Of a DNA stretch of 5,406 nucleotides, positions 1 to 5,406 are shown one piece after another (the stretch's first letter is position 1; each line of letters begins with the position of its first letter). The position numbers were made by a program, and so were the translations under genes. Location of the stretch: positions 1 to 5,406 of the forward strand of contig CACZNZ010000247.1 in the NCBI GenBank assembly GCA_902782625.1. The letters run 5' to 3'. The DNA is from an uncultured Lachnospiraceae bacterium. Lineage in GTDB: Bacteria > Bacillota > Clostridia > Lachnospirales > Lachnospiraceae. The notes beneath the pieces were generated by a model. The model was not told where the DNA came from, made no database searches, and saw only the letters and a list, made by a program, of their open reading frames with translations.

Positions 1-70
1 AGAAAGGAAGAATAAATACATATCCCCACTTTGCATAGCTGACATCTTTATTTTTGGCAGGTTTCTTCAT
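1..70 (-). CDS. N-terminal fragment of a probable sugar ABC transporter permease
   Basis: Only the first 23 codons are in the window; the gene continues beyond base 1. It begins with ATG at 70-68, preceded by an AAGGGAG ribosome site at 79-85 with an 8-nt gap. The visible peptide has a lysine-rich head (MKKPAKNKD) and then turns hydrophobic (WGYVFILPF), the usual lead-in to the first membrane helix of MalF/UgpA-type permeases. It lies downstream of the sugar-binding protein gene on the same strand, where the first permease of a carbohydrate ABC importer normally sits. The permease identity rests on this position and the start of a membrane segment, not on a domain match. A second ATG at 77-75 is in another frame that stops after nine codons, so it is not the start. 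Confidence 0.7.
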   Translation of the reverse strand, partial: MKKPAKNKDVSYAKWGYVFILPF

Positions 71-106
71 CGTTCATTCTCCCTTCAAACATGTACGGTA
101 ATGGTT

Positions 107-140
107 GAAAAAAGAGGAGGAGGATTTCCACCCTCCTCCT
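107..140 (-). terminator. Intercistronic intrinsic terminator or attenuator after the binding-protein gene
   Basis: Read on the minus strand, AGGAGGAGG (140-132) pairs perfectly with CCTCCTCCT (123-115) around an 8-base loop. This 9-bp stem, with six or more G-C pairs, is followed by one C and six T (113-108). That is a standard rho-independent terminator, and only the minus strand carries the T-run, so it acts on leftward transcripts. It begins about 55 bases after the binding-protein stop codon and ends about 37 bases before the permease start. Sugar ABC operons often have such partial terminators, which make the binding protein more abundant than the membrane subunits. Whether it is leaky is inference. 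The rest of 71-195 shows no gene. Confidence 0.8.
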
Positions 141-195
141 GAATTGACAGTATTCATAAAAAACTATGCTGGATTATCAATTTGCTGTCTGCAGA

Positions 196-1626
196 TTATT
201 CCGGCCAAACAACCTCTGTAAGTTCCGGATACTGCTCTTTGATTGCAGTCTCAAAGTTAGCTTTTGCTTCGTCCATGGAGATGTTGCCATCGAAGTAGTC
301 TTTGAAAGCTGCCTGGATTTTCTCGTTGCATCCCTGATCATATTTTCCTGCATTGCTCATGTCAATCTTCGGTGCAGTTTTTGCAAACAGAGCGATGTGG
401 TTCTGTCCGCCAAGGAAAGCTGAACCGAAATCCGGATCTTCTGCCAGCTCAGTCATAGCCGGGATATTGTTTGTGTAGTCCTGTGTATCAACTGTGATCT
501 GTTTGTCGATATCTTTATCACATGTCAGCTTAAGCATAACGTCTTTAACAAGCTCGCTGTTGTCGGTTCCGTTAGCTGCGCAGATCCATGTTCCGCCCCA
601 GTAATATGGCTGAGGTCCTTCGCATACTGCATAGTCCCCGAAGATACCATTGCCCACTTCAAGTTTTCCGCCTTCATCTTCCGGAGTCTCAAGTGCATTG
701 CCTAACAGAGTGAAGTTGATTCCCCATGTGGAATAGAAGAATCCGAATACTTTACCCTTAGGACCCTGGTCTGCTGCCCAGCTGTCATCCCAAAGGGAAG
801 TTTTATTGTTATAGCCTTTATCTGTAAAGTCTTTTGTCTGCTCAACCCATTTCATGATGTTGGCATCCACAACAACCTTTGTTCCGTCTACCCAAGGAGC
901 GGATACGTTGTTGGAGAATGTACGATAGGAATCATCATAACCGGAAAGCATCTTGTAGCCTTTTGCGCTTGCCTGCTCAGCAACTGCATTGAACTTATCC
1001 CAATCTGCCAGAGCTTCCTGAACTTTCTCAGGATCATCTGTTCCGAGTACATCTTTTGCAATAGAACGACGGTAAGCAAACAGGCCAGGTGTTGCCTGCC
1101 ATGTTGTTCCTTTCACAGCTCCATTTGCATCAGTTACGATGTCTTTTGTATACTGATACTGATCTTTGTTATCTTCAGATGTGATTCCAAGATCTGCGAT
1201 GTTAACAGTATAATCAGAATCAACATATTTCAGTGCGTAATCTGCTTCAACCAGGAAGATATCGATCTTGTCATCAGCAGCTGCATCTGCCTGCTTTAAC
1301 AGAGCGTCATCCAGCTTATCCTGATAGTTGTTGTTTTCATTCGGGTTGATGGTCCAATGAACCTCTGTGCCGTCATTCAGTGTTGTCACAGATTTGTCTT
1401 TAGATACTTCCTTAACCTCAGGATAGTAGTCATTGAAACGACTCTGGAACTCATCATTCCAGCACCAGATGTTAAGAACTTTTCCGCCGTCACTAACCTG
1501 TGCTTCAGCCTTTGCAGGAGCTTCTGTGCTCTCTGCTCCGCCTGCAGCGCCGCCACAGCCTACCATAGACAGTGCCATTGTTCCTGCTAACGCAAGACCT
1601 ACGATTGACTTAAAATACTTTCTCAT
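196..1626 (-). CDS. ABC transporter sugar-binding lipoprotein (family 1 solute-binding protein), probably for cellobiose or short beta-glucans
   Basis: This 476-residue protein should capture a sugar outside the membrane and pass it to an ABC permease. Residues 1-23 form a lipoprotein signal peptide: a basic MRKYFKS head, a hydrophobic core, and MVG before Cys24, the predicted lipidation site. A Gly/Ala/Glu/Pro-rich tether (about 25-48) leads to the folded domain, which opens with the strand KVLNIWCWNDEF (about 49-60). The size and the many Trp and Tyr residues (for example SLWDDSWAADQ and YYWGGTWICAANGT) suit a carbohydrate-binding family 1 protein, where aromatics stack on sugar rings. The ATG start at 1626 has an AGGAGG site at 1635-1640 with 8-nt spacing. 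The gene follows the LacI regulator by 38 bp and precedes a permease start, so they probably form one operon. Cellobiose as substrate is inferred from the divergent cellobiose phosphorylase; the protein alone does not show it. Longer cellodextrins or other beta-glucosides are possible. Confidence 0.9.
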   Translation of the reverse strand: MRKYFKSIVGLALAGTMALSMVGCGGAAGGAESTEAPAKAEAQVSDGGKVLNIWCWNDEFQSRFNDYYPEVKEVSKDKSVTTLNDGTEVHWTINPNENNNYQDKLDDALLKQADAAADDKIDIFLVEADYALKYVDSDYTVNIADLGITSEDNKDQYQYTKDIVTDANGAVKGTTWQATPGLFAYRRSIAKDVLGTDDPEKVQEALADWDKFNAVAEQASAKGYKMLSGYDDSYRTFSNNVSAPWVDGTKVVVDANIMKWVEQTKDFTDKGYNNKTSLWDDSWAADQGPKGKVFGFFYSTWGINFTLLGNALETPEDEGGKLEVGNGIFGDYAVCEGPQPYYWGGTWICAANGTDNSELVKDVMLKLTCDKDIDKQITVDTQDYTNNIPAMTELAEDPDFGSAFLGGQNHIALFAKTAPKIDMSNAGKYDQGCNEKIQAAFKDYFDGNISMDEAKANFETAIKEQYPELTEVVWPE

Positions 1627-1651
1627 GCAATAAACCTCCTCACATATAGCT

Positions 1652-1679
1652 GATCAGACAGGCCTCAATCTGTCAGATC
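1652..1679 (-). other. Inverted repeat over the regulator stop codon
   Basis: GATCTGACAG on the minus strand (1679-1670) pairs with CTGTCTGATC (1661-1652) around an 8-base loop. Nine of ten pairs match. The TGA stop of the regulator (1667-1665) lies in the loop. No T-run follows, so it is not a normal terminator. It sits between the regulator and the ribosome site of the binding-protein gene and could influence mRNA stability or processing; this role is inference. Confidence 0.4.
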
Positions 1680-2678
1680 CTTAACTGAATATCCTCCATA
1701 CAACTCACCCCGGACCTTGATATTCTCCGGTTCACATATCCTTGTATTCTCGATCTCCTCCACAAGCTTTTCCACTGCCTTTCTTCCGATCTCCTCTGCA
1801 TCCTGATGCCAGGTGGCAAGTTTCGGTGTAATGACCTGAGATAGATCAATGCCGTCATATCCCGCAACGCTGATATCGTCAGGCACTGACAGATTATGTC
1901 TCTCGAGTTCACCAAGCCCTCCGAGGCAAGTGAAATCATCCGGATACATGATTACAGTCGGCAGTTCCTGCATAGAAAGCAGTTTCTGCGTCGTCTCCCT
2001 TCCGGAAGAAGGATCATGAAATCTTCCCTGGATAATCAGAGATTCATCCGGAACAATTCCGGCTTCCTCTAATGCTTTGTGGTATCCTAACAGCCTCTTC
2101 TTTGTCACGGAAGTCAACTCTCCATGGATAAACGCGATCCTGCGGTGTCCTTTAGAGATAAGATATCTCGTCAGCTCATAGGCTCCCTCCACATTATCTG
2201 AAAGAACACTGCTGGTGTTGTCAAATGTGTAATCGATCGTGACAACCGGGATCTCACTCCTTACCAGCTCATGCACCGATTCGCTCTCGAAGTTCACACA
2301 GGCAATCACAACGCCGTCAAACTTCCGGTATCTGCTGTGCTCCAGGAAAGACATCTGCTGTCTTCCCATCATTCCACTGATAAATGTGATGTCATATCCG
2401 AGCTCTTCCGCTTCATTCTTGATGCTGTTTAGGATATACGAAAAATATTCATGTGTCAGGCCACTGGCTGTTTCGTCTACAAACAGAACTCCAATATTGT
2501 GAGAACTGTTTGTCTTAAGCTGTCTTGCCGCTGCATTCGGCAGATAATGCATCTTTCGGGCTGTATCTTTTACCTTCTTGATGGTTTCGGGCCGAATGTC
2601 GGTATAACCGTTCAGAGCCTTGCTCACTGTTGCAGGGGAAACGCCGCATGCACGGGAAATATCTTTGATCGTGACCAT
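1665..2678 (-). CDS. LacI/GalR-family transcriptional regulator, probable repressor of the cellobiose locus
   Basis: This 337-residue protein has the LacI-family layout and typical length. The N-terminal helix-turn-helix (about residues 3-24) includes TIKDISRACGVSPATVSKALNG. The hinge helix (about 47-56) reads PNAAARQLKT, and its Leu54 matches the leucine that wedges into the central CpG of operators in LacI and PurR. The rest is a periplasmic-binding-like sensor core, with family landmarks such as GHRRIAFIHG and VPDDISVAGYD. I chose the ATG at 2678 rather than the in-frame TTG at 2702 because a perfect AAGGAGGT site (2685-2692) lies 6 nt before it, and the protein then starts directly at the helix-turn-helix as relatives do. 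It is first in the operon with the sugar-binding protein and faces the phosphorylase gene. A palindrome at each divergent promoter suggests it represses both units and itself. The effector is unknown; cellobiose or a derivative is the natural guess. Confidence 0.93.
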   Translation of the reverse strand: MVTIKDISRACGVSPATVSKALNGYTDIRPETIKKVKDTARKMHYLPNAAARQLKTNSSHNIGVLFVDETASGLTHEYFSYILNSIKNEAEELGYDITFISGMMGRQQMSFLEHSRYRKFDGVVIACVNFESESVHELVRSEIPVVTIDYTFDNTSSVLSDNVEGAYELTRYLISKGHRRIAFIHGELTSVTKKRLLGYHKALEEAGIVPDESLIIQGRFHDPSSGRETTQKLLSMQELPTVIMYPDDFTCLGGLGELERHNLSVPDDISVAGYDGIDLSQVITPKLATWHQDAEEIGRKAVEKLVEEIENTRICEPENIKVRGELYGGYSVKDLTD

Positions 2679-2684
2679 GCATCT

Positions 2685-2692
2685 ACCTCCTT
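2685..2692 (-). promoter_or_regulatory. Ribosome binding site that fixes the regulator start
   Basis: The minus strand reads AAGGAGGT, a perfect Shine-Dalgarno sequence, 6 nt before the ATG at 2678-2676. It lies inside the extra codons that a TTG start at 2702 would add, which argues against that longer form. Confidence 0.85.
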
Positions 2693-2725
2693 CAATCTGC
2701 AACGCCAGGATACTTCATTGTGTGG

Positions 2726-2739
2726 CGAATACGTTTTCG
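2726..2739. promoter_or_regulatory. Putative LacI-type operator 1 (regulator/transporter side)
   Basis: CGAATACGTTTTCG is a palindrome with six of seven pairs matching and a central CpG, the form expected for LacI-family operators. The same 14 bases occur as the exact inverse at 2894-2907. The site covers roughly +1 to +14 of the predicted leftward promoter, where a bound repressor would block transcription. Binding by the adjacent regulator is inferred from position and symmetry. It differs from the CcpA cre consensus at the outer bases. Confidence 0.72.
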
Positions 2740-2746
2740 TAATCCT

Positions 2747-2775
2747 ATTCTAAACATTTTTTTATTCATCGTCAA
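2747..2775 (-). promoter_or_regulatory. Predicted sigma-A promoter of the regulator-transporter operon
   Basis: On the minus strand a -35 box TTGACG (2775-2770) and a -10 box TAGAAT (2752-2747) are separated by 17 bp. Each matches five of six consensus bases. Transcription should begin near 2740, at the edge of operator 1, leaving a leader of about 60 nt before the regulator start. Confidence 0.72.
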
Positions 2776-2849
2776 TTTGTTTTTTTACCAATATTTCTCG
2801 TTATATTTTATACAAATTGCACAAACTCTAAAAAATATTCCATTTTATA

Positions 2850-2879
2850 TTTACATTTATGCAAAATGACCTTTATAAT
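2850..2879 (+). promoter_or_regulatory. Predicted sigma-A promoter of the cellobiose phosphorylase gene
   Basis: A -35 box TTTACA (2850-2855, five of six consensus) and a perfect TATAAT -10 box (2874-2879) are separated by 18 bp. The expected start is near 2886, so operator 2 lies at about +8 to +21. The leader before the phosphorylase ATG is about 100 nt. Confidence 0.75.
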
Positions 2880-2889
2880 AGATAAAACC

Positions 2890-2991
2890 ATGGCGAAAAC
2901 GTATTCGTCAAAACCATTACGGAAAACTATGAACGCTCTTTTACAGGTAATTTTTATGATTTTTGAAATCAGAAAGGAAATGGATGGATGA
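2890..2991 (+). other. Possible small leader ORF (33 codons) overlapping the phosphorylase start
   Basis: An open frame from ATG 2890 ends in TGA at 2989-2991, overlapping the phosphorylase ATG (2988-2990) as ATGA. An internal ATG at 2929 would give a 20-residue peptide, [20 protein letters not shown], with a hydrophobic middle. The first ATG lies only about 4 nt from the predicted transcription start and has no ribosome site. The second has only a weak GGAA nearby. ATGA overlaps can couple translation, but an open frame this short in AT-rich DNA may be chance. Confidence 0.2.
2894..2907. promoter_or_regulatory. Putative LacI-type operator 2 (phosphorylase side)
   Basis: CGAAAACGTATTCG is the exact inverse of operator 1, with the same central CpG and the same single mismatched pair. 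It lies just downstream of the predicted phosphorylase transcription start, a typical roadblock position. The operator centres are 168 bp apart, close to 16 helical turns at 10.5 bp per turn, so looping by a tetramer or cooperative binding is possible but unproven. Confidence 0.72.
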
Positions 2992-5406
2992 AATACGGAT
3001 ATTTTGACGACACAAATAAAGAATATGTTATCACTACGCCGAGGACTCCTCTCCCCTGGATCAATTATCTTGGATCCCAGGAATTCTTCAGGCTGATCTC
3101 TAACACGGCCGGCGGGTATTGCTTCTATAAAGATGCAAAGCTTATGCGAATGACCAGATACCGCTACAACAACAGTCCCATGGACTGTGGCGGCCACTAC
3201 TATTATATCAAGGATGAAGATACCATCTGGAATCCGGGATGGCAGCCGGTACAGACAGAACTTGATGAATATACCTGCCGTCATGGTCTGGGCTATACGA
3301 TCATTGAAGGTGTAAAAAACGGTCTTCGTGCAAAACAGGAAGTCTTTGTCCCGGTCGATGAGAACTGTGAAGTCACCAGGATTACGCTCTCAAATGAATC
3401 CGGCAAGACCAAAGCAGTCGATCTTTTCAGTTACGTTGAATTTTGTCTTTGGAACGCAGAAGATGATTCCACGAATTTCCAGCGCAACTTCTCCACAGGT
3501 GAAGTAGAAATCATTGGGAGCACGATTTACCATAAAACAGAATACCGTGAAAGAAGAAACCATTATGCAGTCTTTTCTGTCAATCATGAGATCGACGGTT
3601 TCGATACCAGCAGAGATGAATTTGTCGGCCTTTATCAGGGCGCACGTAATCCGCAGGCTGTCATCGAAGGAAAGAGCCATAACAGTCATGCACATGGATG
3701 GGCTCCGGTAGGAAGTCATCATCTTAAAGTATCCCTGGAAGCAGGACAGGCGAAAAGCTTTATCTTTGTACTCGGTTACTGTGAAAACCCAGTGGATGAA
3801 AAGTTCGAGGCACCAGGCATTATCAATAAAAAACCTGCCGATGCTCTTCTTTCCCGCTTCCAGACTGAAGAACAGTTTGAAAAGGCATTCCAGGCTCTGC
3901 GTGACTACTGGAACGGCCTGCTCTCTACCTATCGTATCGACAGTGCCGATGACAAACTGAACCGTATCGTTAATATCTGGAATCAGTATCAGTGCATGGT
4001 TACCTTCAACATGAGTCGTTCCGCAAGTTATTTTGAAAGCGGGATGGGCCGGGGCATGGGATTCCGTGATTCCTGTCAGGATCTTCTCGGATTTGTTCAT
4101 CTCATTCCGGAAAGAGCCAGGGAGCGTATCATCGATATTGCCAACACCCAGTTTGAAGACGGAAGCACCTATCATCAGTACCAGCCACTGACCAAGCGAG
4201 GCAATATGGCCGTAGGTTCCGGATTTAATGACGATCCACTCTGGCTGATTGCCGGCACATATGCTTATCTTTGCGAGACAGGTGATTTCTCGACTCTTGA
4301 TGAAATGTGTGACTTTGACAATGATTCTTCCAAGGCAGCTCCGCTGATGGAACATCTTCGAAGAAGCTTCCAATACACTGTTACCCACAAAGGACCTCAT
4401 GATCTTCCGCTGATCGGACGTGCTGACTGGAATGACTGCCTGAATCTGAACTGCTTTTCAGAAGAACCTGGTGAAAGCTTCCAGACAACCGGACCGAGCG
4501 AAGGCCCGGTGGCCGAGAGTGTTTTCATCGCCGGAATGTTTGTAAAATACGGTCTGGAATATGCGCAGATCTGCCGTATGCGCGGACTAGACAAAGAAGC
4601 TGACTCTGTAGAAGCCGAAGTTGAGCAGATGAAAGATGCCGTTTTGAGTGACGGCTGGGACGGCGAATGGTTTGTCCGGACATATGACGCTTTCGGCGAT
4701 CCTGTCGGACGCCATGTCTGTGACGAAGGAAAGATTTTCATTGAACCTCAGGGAATGTGTGTCATGGCCGGTATCGGTGTGGAATCGGGAGAAGCTGCCA
4801 CCGCACTGCGCAGCGTGGAAGAACACCTCGAGACAGAATTCGGAATCGTCCTGAACCAGCCTGCCTACACGAGATATCATGTAGAGCTTGGAGAGATCAG
4901 TTCCTATCCTCCGGGATATAAAGAAAATGCAGGTATTTTCTGTCACAATAATCCGTGGATTGCCTGTGCCGAGACGGTACTAGGTCATGGTAACAGAGCA
5001 TTTTCAGTGTTTAAGAAGACATGTCCGGTTTATCTTGAAGACATCAGTGAGATCCACCGCACAGAGCCCTATGCGTACTGCCAGATGGTAGCAGGAAAAG
5101 ATGCTCCGACACACGGGGAAGGTAAAAACAGCTGGCTTACAGGAACAGCGGCATGGACCTTTACGGCAATGAGCCAGTACATACTGGGAATCCGGCCGAC
5201 ATTAAACGGTCTGATGGTTGATCCTTGTATTCCGGATACCCTTGACACTTTCAGCTGTGACAGGAAATATCGTGGTGTGCTCTATCATATCCAGGTAGAT
5301 AACAGCGCAAAGAAAGAGAAAGGGATTCGCACCTTCCTGGTGGACGGAAAAGAAATTGAAGGCAACATTATTCCGATACCCGCAGGCAAAAAAGAAGTCG
5401 ATGTCA
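2988..5406 (+). CDS. Cellobiose phosphorylase (GH94), lacking only the last few codons at the window edge
   Basis: This cytosolic enzyme (EC 2.4.1.20) splits cellobiose with phosphate into alpha-D-glucose 1-phosphate and glucose, with inversion. There are 806 codons without a stop; family members have about 810-820 residues, so little is missing. The N-terminus ([16 protein letters not shown], then PWINYLG) is typical, and no signal peptide is present. An N-terminal beta-sandwich (to about 280) precedes an alpha/alpha barrel and a C-terminal beta region. Active-site residues align with Cellulomonas gilvus numbering recalled from the literature: Arg344 (351), Arg355 (362) and Asp361 (368) in GRGMGFRD, the general acid Asp483 (490) in [10 protein letters not shown], Glu636 (649), His653 (666), and Thr718-Gly719 (731-732) for phosphate. 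The offset is constantly 7, then 13, so no key residue is lost. The length rules out the larger cellodextrin phosphorylases. [19 protein letters not shown] favours cellobiose over the chitobiose enzyme. The ATG at 2988 has an AAAGGA site at 2973-2978. Confidence 0.94.
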   Translation, partial: MKYGYFDDTNKEYVITTPRTPLPWINYLGSQEFFRLISNTAGGYCFYKDAKLMRMTRYRYNNSPMDCGGHYYYIKDEDTIWNPGWQPVQTELDEYTCRHGLGYTIIEGVKNGLRAKQEVFVPVDENCEVTRITLSNESGKTKAVDLFSYVEFCLWNAEDDSTNFQRNFSTGEVEIIGSTIYHKTEYRERRNHYAVFSVNHEIDGFDTSRDEFVGLYQGARNPQAVIEGKSHNSHAHGWAPVGSHHLKVSLEAGQAKSFIFVLGYCENPVDEKFEAPGIINKKPADALLSRFQTEEQFEKAFQALRDYWNGLLSTYRIDSADDKLNRIVNIWNQYQCMVTFNMSRSASYFESGMGRGMGFRDSCQDLLGFVHLIPERARERIIDIANTQFEDGSTYHQYQPLTKRGNMAVGSGFNDDPLWLIAGTYAYLCETGDFSTLDEMCDFDNDSSKAAPLMEHLRRSFQYTVTHKGPHDLPLIGRADWNDCLNLNCFSEEPGESFQTTGPSEGPVAESVFIAGMFVKYGLEYAQICRMRGLDKEADSVEAEVEQMKDAVLSDGWDGEWFVRTYDAFGDPVGRHVCDEGKIFIEPQGMCVMAGIGVESGEAATALRSVEEHLETEFGIVLNQPAYTRYHVELGEISSYPPGYKENAGIFCHNNPWIACAETVLGHGNRAFSVFKKTCPVYLEDISEIHRTEPYAYCQMVAGKDAPTHGEGKNSWLTGTAAWTFTAMSQYILGIRPTLNGLMVDPCIPDTLDTFSCDRKYRGVLYHIQVDNSAKKEKGIRTFLVDGKEIEGNIIPIPAGKKEVDV

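Noticed and set aside
144..170. A plus-strand TTGACA followed by TATGCT, resembling a promoter that would run antisense into the binding-protein gene.
   Set aside because: The spacing is only 15 bp, the -10 box is weak, and no gene lies downstream in that direction.
153..180. A minus-strand TTGATA and TATGAA pair after the binding-protein stop, a possible separate permease promoter.
   Set aside because: The -10 match is poor, and any transcript from it would run straight into the terminator hairpin at 140-107.
1433..1633. Plus-strand open frames opposite the binding-protein and regulator genes (166-423, 1357-1590, 1433-1633, 2239-2502, 2451-2753).
   Set aside because: They lie antisense to well-supported genes, lack convincing ribosome sites and give no recognisable protein.
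2679..2702. An upstream TTG start adding eight residues to the regulator.
   Set aside because: The extra codons contain the perfect ribosome site for the ATG at 2678, and LacI-family proteins normally begin directly at the helix-turn-helix.
2894..2907. Reading operator 2 as a CcpA cre site.
   Set aside because: The central CG and AA fit, but the outer T, the inner T and the final A of the cre consensus are all missing, while the site is an exact inverse of operator 1 beside the local regulator.
3390..4400. Long minus-strand open frame of 336 codons opposite the phosphorylase, with further antisense frames at 2808-3284, 4397-4741 and 4587-4946.
   Set aside because: The plus strand here encodes an intact GH94 enzyme with all active-site residues aligned. 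The antisense products look like no known family, contain odd compositions, and the first of them runs across the phosphorylase promoter and start. They are by-products of codon use.

Overview
The window looks like a carbohydrate-use locus from a low-to-mid GC Firmicute, probably a gut Clostridia/Lachnospiraceae-type bacterium. The clues are strong AGGAGG-type ribosome sites, Gram-positive sigma-A promoters, a lipoprotein sugar-binding protein with an acidic/alanine-rich linker, and a clostridial-type cellobiose phosphorylase. The species call is inference; no marker gene is present.

Layout. Two divergent transcription units leave a 309-bp regulatory gap (2679-2987). Leftward on the minus strand run a LacI-family regulator (1665-2678), a lipid-anchored ABC sugar-binding protein (196-1626), and the first 23 codons of a membrane protein that is most likely the ABC permease (1-70). 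A strong hairpin plus U-run sits between the binding protein and the permease (107-140). Rightward on the plus strand runs a GH94 cellobiose phosphorylase (2988 to the window end). It has 806 complete codons, and only the last few residues are probably missing. Because this gene has no stop codon inside the window, a simple ORF search that requires a stop misses it.

How the parts work together. The binding protein and permease would import a beta-glucan disaccharide or short oligomer, most likely cellobiose. The cytosolic phosphorylase would split it with phosphate into glucose 1-phosphate and glucose, saving one ATP compared with hydrolysis. The LacI-type protein probably senses the sugar or a breakdown product. 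The divergent gap holds two near-identical 14-bp imperfect palindromes with a central CpG, CGAAAACGTATTCG and its inverse. Each lies at or just downstream of the predicted start of one promoter, and their centres are 168 bp apart. This suggests one repressor controls both units and its own gene.

I see no sign of a new kind of system. The most useful observations are the paired operators, the intercistronic terminator, a hairpin over the regulator's stop codon, and a small leader ORF whose stop overlaps the phosphorylase start. No RNA genes, mobile elements or CRISPR arrays were seen.
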